Program-made: the position numbers and the translations under genes | Source of the DNA: Desulfobacter postgatei 2ac9 | Lineage (GTDB): Bacteria > Desulfobacterota > Desulfobacteria > Desulfobacterales > Desulfobacteraceae | Direction of reading: 5' to 3' | DNA: 64,000 bases | NCBI RefSeq assembly: GCF_000233695.2 | Contig: NZ_CM001488.1 | Location: 1,804,203-1,868,202, forward strand | Shown: positions 33,322 to 42,034 of the stretch, in pieces | Position numbering within the stretch: the first letter of the stretch is position 1 | Layout: each line of letters begins with the position of its first letter | Notes under the pieces: generated by a model | The model's database searches: none | What the model saw: the letters and a program-made list of their open reading frames with translations, nothing else | What the model was told of the DNA's origin: nothing

Positions 33322-34599
33322 TCAGCAGGGCGTTTTTTGCTGTTCCAGATCCAGCTGGTTGACCAACAGCCTCAATTTCATCCTGGATTCGGCCCCTTTG
33401 TTTTGGGAGAGAATCTGCATCATTTCCCTGGATAGTTCAGTGGATCGTCCAGCAGCTTCCGGCTTCCACCCGTAGGCCCGTGCGTGGAGGATTTTAAGCT
33501 TGTCCGATAGCGTCTCCCATTCACCTGAAGACAAGTCCTGGAGAGAATGGATATTGATCCCTTTCCAGGCCTTGTGGTAATTGCGGGCAAAGCAGGGGAT
33601 GTCGTCGGTCGGCTGGTCGGTTTTCCGGCGTCCGCCGGGTCTGCGGGTCCGGTCCCAGGGTTCGGTTTCAACCAGGGTGAAAAAATCATGGGTAAAGGCA
33701 AATACCGGGAAAAATCCCTGTGCGGGGTTTTCCGGGCAGAAGATCTCATGGAGCAGATCATAGCTTTTGCTGCGGCTGGTGATGCGGGTCTGGCCGATGG
33801 ATTCCCCTTCGTCAAAGAGCAGGACCCATCCCCCGTATCCCATATCCTTGAACAACCGCGCCAGTCCTTTTATCATGCCCAGATATTCCTTGGGTTCATG
33901 GCAGGCCAGGGAGCCGCCTTTGTAAAAGTCCACTTCCCGGTAATGGAAGACCGCGCCAAGCTTCTGGGCCGGGATCTCTTTGCCCATGAGGGCATTTTTC
34001 AGTGCCCAGGAAAAGGATCGGGGCTGAAACCGGGCATGTTTTTTCAGTTTTTGTTTGCTGGCCGGAATATCCATGTTCTTGTTGGCCATGGCCGCCAGGA
34101 TGGCCCGGAATCGGTGGGGCATGTCGCCGGGAATAAAATCGTTGATGGATTTATCTTTGTTTTCCGGCCGGGCCAGCCATTGGGCGGCTGTTTCCTTCCA
34201 CAGCGTTGCCAGGCTGGTTTCCCCATTGGGAAAGACCATGGCCCCCATCAGGGCCCGGTAAACGGCTTTGAAGTCGTGGAAGGGTATCTGCCGCGGGTCC
34301 AGGTTAATATAGCTGACCACAAAATTATTTTCCAGGGCCCGCTGTTTTAAATAGGTGAGGCTGTGTGATTTGCCCTGGCCGTATGCGCCGCAGATGCAGA
34401 GGTGGTGAGAGGTTCCCTTGTTCAGGGCTGCAGCCCCCCGGTCAAAGAGCTGGTTGAGCTTTTCTTCCCCGGAGGTGAGCCATTGAACCCCCATGGGATC
34501 GAACAGGCCCTCCCTGAGGCGCTCCACGGCCCTGCGGAGATGGAAATTTTCAGTGCCGTTCATCTTCTCGTTAAATGCCTTTTCATCCATGGTGTTCAT
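33322..34599 (-). CDS. BrxC/BrxD-like P-loop ATPase 2 (DUF2791-type)
   Basis: 425 residues. Walker A CICGAYGQGKSHSLTYL (G71-S78), followed by the family-typical FVVSYINLDPRQIPFHDFK and VYRALMG, and Walker B GGWVLLFDEGESIGQ (Asp263, Glu264). This is the DUF2791/BrxC-BrxD type of AAA-like ATPase, known from BREX type 2 and other helicase-linked loci. It is paralogous to the next gene upstream in fold and motif order but not close in sequence. It begins 7 bases after that gene's stop and ends 5 bases before the giant helicase. It probably loads or gates the helicase-nuclease; that is inference. Confidence 0.85.
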   Translation of the reverse strand: MNTMDEKAFNEKMNGTENFHLRRAVERLREGLFDPMGVQWLTSGEEKLNQLFDRGAAALNKGTSHHLCICGAYGQGKSHSLTYLKQRALENNFVVSYINLDPRQIPFHDFKAVYRALMGAMVFPNGETSLATLWKETAAQWLARPENKDKSINDFIPGDMPHRFRAILAAMANKNMDIPASKQKLKKHARFQPRSFSWALKNALMGKEIPAQKLGAVFHYREVDFYKGGSLACHEPKEYLGMIKGLARLFKDMGYGGWVLLFDEGESIGQTRITSRSKSYDLLHEIFCPENPAQGFFPVFAFTHDFFTLVETEPWDRTRRPGGRRKTDQPTDDIPCFARNYHKAWKGINIHSLQDLSSGEWETLSDKLKILHARAYGWKPEAAGRSTELSREMMQILSQNKGAESRMKLRLLVNQLDLEQQKTPC

Positions 34600-34606
34600 C
34601 CCGATT

Positions 34607-35920
34607 TTAAGAATCCCAGGTGGGTTCCATCTGTTTCATCTTTTCCGCTTCCATCTCTTTCCGGGTCTCGACCATTTGCCGGGCCATGTCCATCTCCTCC
34701 GGTGACTGGCCCTGTTCGGCCAGGTCCAGAACACCGATGAGCTGTTTAATAAAAAGCCGCACCTCGCTGATGACCCCCATTTTTTTTTGATTGATGCAGA
34801 TATCTTCGATGACCTTGTCCGTGACCAATTCTTGGGGTGACCAGCGGTAGGCGATGCCGTGCAGAGAGAGCAGGCACCGGCCCAGGTCCACCAGTTCTTC
34901 GGTTTGAAGCGGTGTCTGGTGAATATCCACAAGGACGCCCCGGTAGTTGAGGCGTTTGGCGTCACCCATGGATGCCCCGATGGACCGCACCCGGCTCCAC
35001 AGGGCATCGTAGGATTTAAATCCTTTTTCCGATACCAGGACGTCCGGGATGATGGAAAAAAAGATGTGAAGGTATTGGGCGGTCTCGCTGTTGTCGATGA
35101 AAAGGCGGACATTTTCGTAGGCGGCATTGCGCACCGATGCACTCATGGCCACCACGGTCTCCATTTCGTCCATGAGCAGGATTAAGCCCTGGTGCCCGAA
35201 CCGCCGTAAAAACAGGATCAGGGAATTCATCAGCTGCCGGGCATTGGTCTTGGTCAGGTATTCATAAACCTGGAAAGGCTTGAGTTCGCGTTTGGTCACT
35301 TTGCCGCCGTCAAACCAGTGCATGAGAATTTCCCGGTCTGCCTTTCGGGTCTCCTCATTCTCCCCTTCTTCCATGGGGGCAAACCGGTTGCTCACCAGGG
35401 CGGCCAGTGCATTGGCAAAGTTGATATCCATGTCCGGGATATCCCTGAGTTCTTCGGCCAGGGCCGTACATTTTTCTGTGGCGGCGTCTGCCTTGGCGCC
35501 TTGGAATTCCGGTGACAGTGCGTCCAGCCAGGCGGTCAGCAGATTCCGGATGCCCACGCCGTCAAAATTGCCCTGGAGCTGCCGGACAATGGACTGGTAA
35601 ACGGTTTCAAATTTGTGGATGGGCACATCCCGGGTCAGGACCACAAAAGAGACGGCAAATCCTTTTTCCATGGCCAGATGCCGGACCACGGACATGAAAT
35701 GGGTTTTACCGTCTCCGTAATCCCCGCTGATGAACCGCACCTTGGCCCCGCCCTGAGCAATGTAATTTTCCAGGTCGTCTTCGATATAAGAGAGCCATTT
35801 CTGCCGACCCACGGTAAATACCGGCACATATTCCACAGGCACACTGCCCTTGCGCAGCTCTTCGATAATGGATCTGGCCTGGAAGGGTTCGAGTTCTTTG
35901 AGGGCGTCCAATGATATCAT
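34607..35920 (-). CDS. BrxC/BrxD-like P-loop ATPase 1 (DUF2791-type)
   Basis: 437 residues. Walker A VRFISGDYGDGKTHFMSVVR (G66-T73), then AVSFVVLTRDVPIHKFETVY, and Walker B GLILLMDEMETV (Asp251, Glu252). The stretch between, with FQVYEYLTKTNARQLMNSL, and the C-terminal helical part are typical of DUF2791 ATP-binding proteins. An AAAGGATC RBS precedes the ATG. It lies 14 bases downstream of the 278-residue gene. Two divergent members side by side suggest a hetero-oligomeric ATPase. Confidence 0.85.
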   Translation of the reverse strand: MISLDALKELEPFQARSIIEELRKGSVPVEYVPVFTVGRQKWLSYIEDDLENYIAQGGAKVRFISGDYGDGKTHFMSVVRHLAMEKGFAVSFVVLTRDVPIHKFETVYQSIVRQLQGNFDGVGIRNLLTAWLDALSPEFQGAKADAATEKCTALAEELRDIPDMDINFANALAALVSNRFAPMEEGENEETRKADREILMHWFDGGKVTKRELKPFQVYEYLTKTNARQLMNSLILFLRRFGHQGLILLMDEMETVVAMSASVRNAAYENVRLFIDNSETAQYLHIFFSIIPDVLVSEKGFKSYDALWSRVRSIGASMGDAKRLNYRGVLVDIHQTPLQTEELVDLGRCLLSLHGIAYRWSPQELVTDKVIEDICINQKKMGVISEVRLFIKQLIGVLDLAEQGQSPEEMDMARQMVETRKEMEAEKMKQMEPTWDS

Positions 35921-35934
35921 GGCCGGAAGATCCT

Positions 35935-36771
35935 TTAAGGTTTATGAAAAGAGATGGCGGTGATCTGGCGCAGTTCCCCCTGGGTGTCCAGGAGCCACAG
36001 GGCCTTGTTCCGACCCGGGGTGAGTTGAAGTTCGTACCCTTGGGACGTGCCGCCGATGCCCGCCTGGTAGTACCGCCACAGGTCCACGGAAAATTGGTCC
36101 AGGCTGTAGCCTTTGAATTTTCCCTTGTCCATATCCTGGAAAAAGGTTTTGGACTGCATATCGATCACATAGGCCAGGTAAAATTGTTGCATGGGAACGG
36201 GACGGCCGGCGGACAGATCTTCTTTTTCAAGGAGTTTCAGGTAGACCCTGCACAGGGAATCAATGAATTCCCGCGGATCATAGGGCGTATCATACAATTG
36301 CTTCTTGAGCCGGACCACCATGGCCATGATCCGCCTGGGATCAATGGATTTGAGTACCTTTTTGTTGATTTTCGTGGCGCGGCTGGCAAAATCAATCTCC
36401 CCGGTGATGCCCTTTAAGACCGTGAATCTGGGAAAATTCATCTCCATTTCAAGACCGGCTTCTTCGCATTGCCGGGTCAGGTCTTCGATAAGATCCATGC
36501 GGTACTGCTCAACCTTTTCATCGGCATAGGCTCCCAGGGTTTCAAATACCGGGGCGCAGCTTTTCAACGTGTCGTCCTCGCATATATCGCCGGCCAGTTT
36601 GCTTTTAAGCAGTTCATCCAGTTGGAGAAAGTCATCTCTTTCCGCACACCGGATGCACTGTTTGATCAACTCGGCTTTTTTCTGTTTCTGGTTCAGGTCC
36701 CGCTGAAAGGGCTGGAGGATCTTTTTTAAATCCTTTTGAGCATCCTCAAGAAATTCATTGGTTTCCGGCAT
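35935..36771 (-). CDS. Unknown protein, first gene of the helicase/ATPase operon
   Basis: 278 residues, family not recognised. N-terminal half is helical and charged (LKKILQPFQRDLNQKQKKAE, then CIRCAERDDFLQLDELLKSK); the middle contains SRATKINKKVLKSIDPRRIM; the C-terminal half has YLAYVIDMQSKTFFQDMDKG and a small terminal domain ending TPGRNKALWLLDTQGELRQI. No signal, membrane segment or catalytic motif was found. An excellent RBS (GAGGAGT, 5 bases) marks the start, and the three downstream genes follow within 14, 7 and 5 bases, so it belongs to the same transcription unit. It may be a recognition or adaptor subunit, but nothing in the sequence proves that. Confidence 0.75.
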   Translation of the reverse strand: MPETNEFLEDAQKDLKKILQPFQRDLNQKQKKAELIKQCIRCAERDDFLQLDELLKSKLAGDICEDDTLKSCAPVFETLGAYADEKVEQYRMDLIEDLTRQCEEAGLEMEMNFPRFTVLKGITGEIDFASRATKINKKVLKSIDPRRIMAMVVRLKKQLYDTPYDPREFIDSLCRVYLKLLEKEDLSAGRPVPMQQFYLAYVIDMQSKTFFQDMDKGKFKGYSLDQFSVDLWRYYQAGIGGTSQGYELQLTPGRNKALWLLDTQGELRQITAISFHKP

Positions 36772-36883
36772 TTGACTCCTCGTTTGTTTTTAAATTTTAA
36801 TTGGCCTATTTTCTACACTGGTGCCGAAAAAACTTCAATGGTTAAAAGCCTGTTCAAAAATTAATGACATCATTTCTGATTAA

Positions 36884-36958
36884 ACCATGAAGAACATGAA
36901 GGACATGAAGATTGCTTTTTTTGTATATATTCTTCATGCTCTTCATGTTCTTCATGGT
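36884..36958. repeat. Long inverted repeat of ATGAAG-type units
   Basis: Left arm ACCATGAAGAACATGAAG + GACATGAAG and right arm CTTCATGCTCTTCATG + TTCTTCATGGT, ~27 bases each around a 21-base AT-rich loop. It lies between the divergent helicase operon and the tesA-like gene. A degenerate relative is at 60531-60599. Confidence 0.85.
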
Positions 36959-36999
36959 AAAATAAAAAATTTAGTGCTTAATTTAATTTGGAAGTAAGT

Positions 37000-37644
37000 A
37001 TGAAAAAACGATATGTAACAGTCCTGCTGGTTTTAATGGTCTGGGGTGGTTTTATGCCGGGTATTTTTCGGTCAGCATGGGGAAGTCCAAAAATAAAAAT
37101 CCTGTTCCTGGGGGATTCCATTACCGCCGGATACGGGGTTGCTCAGGAGGAGTCCTATCCGGCCTTGTTGGGGCAGAAACTTGAATCGTTGGGGATTCAT
37201 CATGTTGAGATCATCAACGGCAGCATCAGCGGTTCGACTACGGCCAGTGCCCTTTCCCGGCTTAAATGGTTCCGGAACGCATCTCCTGATGTTCTGATAC
37301 TGGCCCTGGGGGCCAATGACGGCTTAAGGGGCCTGTCCGTGGAAAATATGGAAGAGAACCTGGGCAGGGCTATTTCATTTGCAAAAAACAGCAACATGGA
37401 TGTCATCCTGGCCGGCATGCAGATTCCCCCCAATTACGGGCCGGAATATGCCGATGATTTCAAACAGGTTTTTATCACACTGGCCGATCTCCACGGAGTT
37501 GTTCTGATTCCTTTTCTCCTGGACGGGGTAGGGGGCAGGGCGAATATGAACCAGCCCGACGGGATTCATCCCAACCGGGAAGGCCATCAACAGATCGCAA
37601 AAACCGTATTCCCTTTTATTTTAAAACAGATTGAGGAGCCGTGA
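37000..37644 (+). CDS. TesA-like SGNH hydrolase (periplasmic arylesterase/lysophospholipase)
   Basis: 214 residues from MKKRYVTVLLVLMVWGGFMP at 37000 (GGAAG just upstream; an ATG four codons earlier is possible). Signal peptide, then SGNH blocks: FLGDSITAGYG (nucleophile Ser), SISGSTTASALSRL (Gly), LALGANDGLRG (Asn) and PDGIHPNREGH (Asp-x-x-His). Length fits the E. coli TesA group, which hydrolyses acyl esters/thioesters and lysophospholipids. Its stop overlaps the start of the ABC ATPase, the same gene partnership as tesA-ybbA-ybbP. Confidence 0.9.
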   Translation: MKKRYVTVLLVLMVWGGFMPGIFRSAWGSPKIKILFLGDSITAGYGVAQEESYPALLGQKLESLGIHHVEIINGSISGSTTASALSRLKWFRNASPDVLILALGANDGLRGLSVENMEENLGRAISFAKNSNMDVILAGMQIPPNYGPEYADDFKQVFITLADLHGVVLIPFLLDGVGGRANMNQPDGIHPNREGHQQIAKTVFPFILKQIEEP

Positions 37645-38306
37645 TGGGGCTGGAAATTAATCATCTTTGCAAGTCTTTTTATTCTCCGGGAACCGGTATG
37701 ATCCAGGTTCTCAATGATGTGAACCTCCAGGTCAGGCCCGGCCGGACCTATGCTGTCGTGGGCCAGTCCGGCTCCGGCAAGACCACCCTTTTGTCCCTGA
37801 TTGCCGGTCTGGACAGCCCGGACAGCGGTGATATCATCCTGGACGGCGAAAACCTCTCCTTCATGAATGAAGACCGGCTGGCCCGGTTCCGGGCAGAGAA
37901 AATCGGGATTATTTTCCAGCAGTTTCACCTTATGCCCCATTTGACGGCACAGGAGAACATCAGTCTGCCTTTGGAAATCCTCAAGGCCCCGGACATTGAA
38001 AAACAAACCCGTGCCATGCTGGAAATGGTTGATCTCACCCACCGGCGTCACCACCTGCCCGGCACCTTGTCCGGCGGAGAATGCCAGCGGGTCGCCATTG
38101 CCCGTGCCTTGATCATCAAACCCTCCCTGATCCTGGCCGACGAACCCACAGGTAATCTGGATACGGCCACCGGCGAAACAGTGGCTGATCTGCTGTTTAA
38201 TCTGGTGGAAACCGAAAACAAAAGCCTGATCCTGGTGACCCATAATCCTTCCCTGGCCGGCCGCTGCCGCAGTACATTCACCCTTGAACGCGGGGTGCTG
38301 TCCTGA
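37644..38306 (+). CDS. ABC transporter ATP-binding protein (YbbA/LolD-like)
   Basis: 220 residues from the ATG at 37644, with GAGGAG 5 bases upstream (a GTG at 37641 is too close). Walker A VVGQSGSGKTTLLSLIAGL, Q-loop IIFQQFHLMPHLTA, signature LSGGECQRVAIARAL, Walker B LILADEPTGNLD, H-loop LVTHNPSL. It belongs to the MacB/LolD/YbbA cluster that powers FtsX-type permeases. Its stop overlaps the permease start as TGATG. Confidence 0.92.
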   Translation: MGLEINHLCKSFYSPGTGMIQVLNDVNLQVRPGRTYAVVGQSGSGKTTLLSLIAGLDSPDSGDIILDGENLSFMNEDRLARFRAEKIGIIFQQFHLMPHLTAQENISLPLEILKAPDIEKQTRAMLEMVDLTHRRHHLPGTLSGGECQRVAIARALIIKPSLILADEPTGNLDTATGETVADLLFNLVETENKSLILVTHNPSLAGRCRSTFTLERGVLS

Positions 38307-40867
38307 TGTTTTGGATACGCACGGCGTTCAGGGAATTGATCACTCACAAGGGGTTTTCCCTGTTTTTCATCCTGAACCTGGCCCTGGGACTGGCCGGGTT
38401 TATCGCCATCCAGTCCTTCCGGGAGTCCCTGGATCGCCACATGGATGACAATCTCAAAGAAATTCTCACCGCCGACCTGGTGCTGATTTCCTATGATTCC
38501 CTGACACCGCAGGAAATGCATCAGGCAGAGCGGATACTTGCCGGATACCTGGATAAGGCGCGGATGGTCACGTTTTTTTCCATGGCCCGGGCAGATGACC
38601 GCTCCAGGTTGGTCAGGGTTATGGCCATGGACGAAGCCTACCCCCTGTACGGGGGCTTCACGTTTGAAGGAGAGACCAGTTCAAAAGATATCCAGGGCAA
38701 CCCCGGGCTGTTTATGACCCGGGACACGGCTCGGGCCCTTGGGATCAAGACCGATGCCCACCGTGGAAAAGCGGTGAAGTTGGGAGAAAAAAACTTTTTG
38801 ATCCGGGACTTTTTCAAGGATGATCCGGACAAGAACCTGACCGGGTTTGAATTGGCCCCCAAGGTTTATATGGGCCTGGACCAGCTGGCCGGGACCGGGT
38901 TGATCCGGTTTGGCAGCCGGGTCCGGTATATGTATTACTATCGATTCGAACCGGGAGTAAATCTGGAAGGAAAAATCCGTGACATCAAACAGCATTTTTA
39001 TGATCCGGTCCGGAATCAGCCCCGGCTTAATGTCCATGATGCCCGGGACGTCAACCAGCGGCTGGGCAGTCTCAGCCGGTATTTTACCCGGTACATGGGC
39101 CTGGTCAGTATCATTGCACTGTTCCTGGCCGGCATGGTGGCGGCCTATCTTTTCAGGGGATTTTTAACTTTGAAATCAAAGGAAATGGCCATTTTGATGG
39201 CCGTGGGGGCGGTCCGTAAACATATTTATTTTTATGTGAGCTGCCAACTCATGTTCCTGGGCATAGTTTCAGCCATCCTGGCGGTGATCATTTCCATGCT
39301 GCTTCTGCCGGTTTTCCCCGTGATTTTCAAGGACCTGATTCCGGCTCATCTGAACCTGAGGGTCTCCTTTGAAACCCTGGCTGCTGCCCTGGCTGTGGGT
39401 ATAGCCGGCAGTCTGGTGTTTTGTCTGCCCCTGTTTGTCACGATTTTCAGTATCCGTCCCCTGACCCTGCTTCAGGAGAATTCCGTGACAGCCCGGTTCT
39501 CAAAACGCAAAATCCTGTGGCAGGCATTGTCATTTGTGCCGGTCATCGCAGCGCTTTTCCTGATGTCAGTGATGGTGTCCGGGAGCATGGCCGACGGAAC
39601 CCTGTTTGCCGGCGGGTTTATTCTGGCTTTGGGCATGTTTTCCCTGGTCGGCGGCCTGGTGTTTTGGGGATGCCGTTTTCCGGCTGCGTCACGGCAGATC
39701 CCGGTGAAGATTGCTTTCCGGAACCTGTTCCGCAACAAGTGGTCGTCCCTGTCCTGTTTTGTCACCATTGCCATGGGCGTGTTCCTGATTGCCATTGTCC
39801 CCCAGGTCCGCAAAGGCCTGGAAACCGAGATTATCCGGCCAAAAGGATTGAAAATCCCGGTATTGTTCCTGGCCGATATCCAGGAAGAGCAAAAAGCGCC
39901 CCTGATCCGGTTCATGGAAACGCAGGAGGGCGAGCTGGCCCGGATTTCCCCCATGGTCCGGGGACGAATCAAGACCGTGAACCAACAGCCCTTTTACGGG
40001 CCCAATGATAGATCCGATAAAAGGGCCAGGGGCCGGCGGCTGGAGTTTATTTTTTCTTTTCGCAAAACCCTTGATGCGTCCGAAAAGGTGGTCCAGGGAC
40101 GGCCCATCTCTCAAACCCCATGGGAATTCGGCAGCAACACACCATTTGAAATTTCCATGGAACGCTCCTTTGCCGACCGCCATGAAATAAAGATCGGTGA
40201 CGCGCTGGAAGTGGATATCCAGGGGATTTCCCTGACCGGGAAAGTGGTCAACCTGCGCCAGGTAAAATGGGCCAGCTTCCAGCCCAATTTTTTCATGCTG
40301 TTCCAGGACGGGGTGCTCAACGACGCGCCCAAAACCTATGTGGCCAGCATTTCCAACCTGGTCCAGTCCCGCCGCCATGAATTAAAAAATAGAATTGTAG
40401 ACCGGTTTTCCAATATTTCCGTCATTGATGTGACCCAGACAGCCCAGACCATCCTGGGTGTGACCGACCGCCTCTCCCTGTCCGTGAAATTCATGGCCTG
40501 GCTGGCTATTGCCGCAGGACTTTTATCTATATTTTCTATTTCCCGGCATCAGGCCTTTAAAAACCGGAACCAGATCAACCTGCTCAAGGTCCTGGGTACG
40601 GATTTTAACACCCTGGGGCTCATTACCCTGCTGGAGTCCGGATTTATCGGGTTTTCGGCAGGAATTACGGCCTTGTGCCTGAGTGTCGCGGTCTCCTTTG
40701 GGATCTCCTGGTATTTTTTTGACAGCCTGTGGCAGCTGGACGGGGGAACCCTTTTCCTGATCCTGTGTCTCTCAACGGTGACCTGCATGGCTACCGGCCT
40801 TGGGGCGGCATGGCAGGTCATGAAGGGCCGGCCGGTTGAGCTGCTGGGTCAAGGGTACTCAAAATAG
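38306..40867 (+). CDS. FtsX-type ABC permease (YbbP-like)
   Basis: 853 residues. An N-terminal membrane segment (GFSLFFILNLALGLAGFIAI), a ~230-residue periplasmic domain (KIFNLT-type region with FDGFTFE-like GGFTFEGETSSKD), then FtsX block 1 (YMGLVSIIALFLAGMVAAYL and VGAVRKHIYFYVSCQLMFLG), a second membrane set, a second large periplasmic domain, and FtsX block 2 at the C-terminus (KVLGTDFNTLGLITLLESGF). Ten or so membrane spans, the YbbP layout. With the preceding ATPase it would form a mechanotransmission-type exporter acting on envelope lipids or proteins; the substrate is unknown. Confidence 0.9.
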   Translation: MFWIRTAFRELITHKGFSLFFILNLALGLAGFIAIQSFRESLDRHMDDNLKEILTADLVLISYDSLTPQEMHQAERILAGYLDKARMVTFFSMARADDRSRLVRVMAMDEAYPLYGGFTFEGETSSKDIQGNPGLFMTRDTARALGIKTDAHRGKAVKLGEKNFLIRDFFKDDPDKNLTGFELAPKVYMGLDQLAGTGLIRFGSRVRYMYYYRFEPGVNLEGKIRDIKQHFYDPVRNQPRLNVHDARDVNQRLGSLSRYFTRYMGLVSIIALFLAGMVAAYLFRGFLTLKSKEMAILMAVGAVRKHIYFYVSCQLMFLGIVSAILAVIISMLLLPVFPVIFKDLIPAHLNLRVSFETLAAALAVGIAGSLVFCLPLFVTIFSIRPLTLLQENSVTARFSKRKILWQALSFVPVIAALFLMSVMVSGSMADGTLFAGGFILALGMFSLVGGLVFWGCRFPAASRQIPVKIAFRNLFRNKWSSLSCFVTIAMGVFLIAIVPQVRKGLETEIIRPKGLKIPVLFLADIQEEQKAPLIRFMETQEGELARISPMVRGRIKTVNQQPFYGPNDRSDKRARGRRLEFIFSFRKTLDASEKVVQGRPISQTPWEFGSNTPFEISMERSFADRHEIKIGDALEVDIQGISLTGKVVNLRQVKWASFQPNFFMLFQDGVLNDAPKTYVASISNLVQSRRHELKNRIVDRFSNISVIDVTQTAQTILGVTDRLSLSVKFMAWLAIAAGLLSIFSISRHQAFKNRNQINLLKVLGTDFNTLGLITLLESGFIGFSAGITALCLSVAVSFGISWYFFDSLWQLDGGTLFLILCLSTVTCMATGLGAAWQVMKGRPVELLGQGYSK

Positions 40868-40890
40868 TGTCTATGTGTAACTTGTTGGAA

Positions 40891-41021
40891 CTTTCATATA
40901 ACCCCTATGTCCTAGCGGACACAACAAAAGATATGAGTTTTGAGTAATGAGTAGTGAGAAAAACAACTTGCTTTCATTCTCACTACTCAAAACTCACTAC
41001 TCACTACTTGCATATAAAAAG
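40891..41021 (+). repeat. ~130 bp hairpin element, copy 2
   Basis: Starts CTTTCATATAACCCCTATG, continues TCCTAGCGGACACAACAA, has the central TGAGTAGTGAG/CTCACTACTCA inverted repeat, and ends CATATAAAAAGG. Both ends share CATATAA. It lies between the permease gene and the 180-residue protein gene. Confidence 0.85.
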
Positions 41022-41032
41022 GATAATCAGAA

Positions 41033-41575
41033 ATGACGACGGCATGTGTAAGAAAAATATTGCCCAATGTTAAGGATTTTAAAACGTTCTGGAAAAAACA
41101 AGGTCCTTTTCGGTACGCACTGACAAGCAAGGAGTATCCACCTGTGCTGCTGGAACCCGAAGAGTGGATATTTGGCCAGGATAAACAGGCGATTATTAAA
41201 GAGCTGATGCAGTTCTCCCGTATGAAGATGTTCTTTGCACCGGCGCCGTTCAACCCGGACAATAAAAACATCCTGCGTCCTGATGATATCTGTGCCTGGA
41301 AGATTGTCCATTTTCCGGAACCCTGGAATGCCATGATATGCGACGGGTTCCTGCCCGAAGGCCAGCTTACCCGGGCTGTGGTGGATGAGTGCGTCAGGCT
41401 GGGCCTTGCCGAGGATGAATCAGGGATTGAACAGGCTTTTTTCAGTCTGCTGGAAAGGCAGCTGGATTGCATGGGCTATGTATGGCTGCCGCCCCGGGGG
41501 AACGCACAAACCGCCTTTATTCATGAATACCTGGAGGCGTGGCTCAAGGATGAGGAAGAGGCCGGGCTATTGTAG
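41033..41575 (+). CDS. Hypothetical protein, 180 residues
   Basis: Not recognised. Soluble, no signal or membrane segment. Conserved-looking patches include PPVLLEPEEWIFGQDKQAII, FSRMKMFFAPAPFNPDNKN and WKIVHFPEPWNAMICDGFLP. Begins MTTACVRKILPNV with AAGGA about 8 bases upstream, the AAGG being the end of the hairpin element. Codon pattern is similar to its neighbours, and the frame is long and clean, so I regard it as real. Confidence 0.65.
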   Translation: MTTACVRKILPNVKDFKTFWKKQGPFRYALTSKEYPPVLLEPEEWIFGQDKQAIIKELMQFSRMKMFFAPAPFNPDNKNILRPDDICAWKIVHFPEPWNAMICDGFLPEGQLTRAVVDECVRLGLAEDESGIEQAFFSLLERQLDCMGYVWLPPRGNAQTAFIHEYLEAWLKDEEEAGLL

Positions 41576-41588
41576 TGTTTTGTAAGTA

Positions 41589-41945
41589 TCAATCTTGTTT
41601 TGCATGCCATTCGTTATCCGCTACCGACGCAGGGCCCACTTGTGCCCTGATCCAGTCCAGAAATGCGTTATTGCCGTCAAGTACATCCAATCCAACGATA
41701 CAGGGACAATCATAGCTATGCATGCCCTTCACCGCCTCCACCAGGTCAGGCAAACAATCCGCACGGGTTTTTGCAATCATCACCACCTCGCGCTCTTCCT
41801 GAAGGGTTCCCTTCCATTCATAAACCGAACGCATACCGTCAATGATGTTTACACAGGCGGCCAACCGCCGTTGAACCAATGTTCTTGCTATTTGTGACGC
41901 TTCGTCCATATTTTCGGCTGTCATGTATACAAATCTGATTTCCAT
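41589..41945 (-). CDS. cutA: CutA1-family divalent-cation tolerance protein
   Basis: 118 residues from MEIRFVYMTAENMDEASQIA, with GGAGG five bases upstream; the longer ATG four codons earlier lies on that RBS. Family motifs: ARTLVQRRLAACVNIIDGMR, SVYEWKGTLQEEREVVMIAK, HSYDCPCIVGLDVLDGN and a C-terminal FLDWI. CutA1 forms a very stable trimer; its link to copper tolerance is traditional but its exact role is unclear. Confidence 0.93.
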   Translation of the reverse strand: MEIRFVYMTAENMDEASQIARTLVQRRLAACVNIIDGMRSVYEWKGTLQEEREVVMIAKTRADCLPDLVEAVKGMHSYDCPCIVGLDVLDGNNAFLDWIRAQVGPASVADNEWHAKQD

Positions 41946-42034
41946 CCGTTCCTCCATTTAGTAATTGGCGGTATCCAACTAATTGAAGACCTGATCCTGC
42001 TGCCCATGTTTCTTCAACATTTTATCTGCGGTCC

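Noticed and set aside
27488-36771. Complete BREX or DISARM locus
   Set aside because: No PglZ, no adenine or cytosine methyltransferase, no DUF1998 or PLD gene; only the DUF2791 ATPases and Lhr-like helicase are shared.
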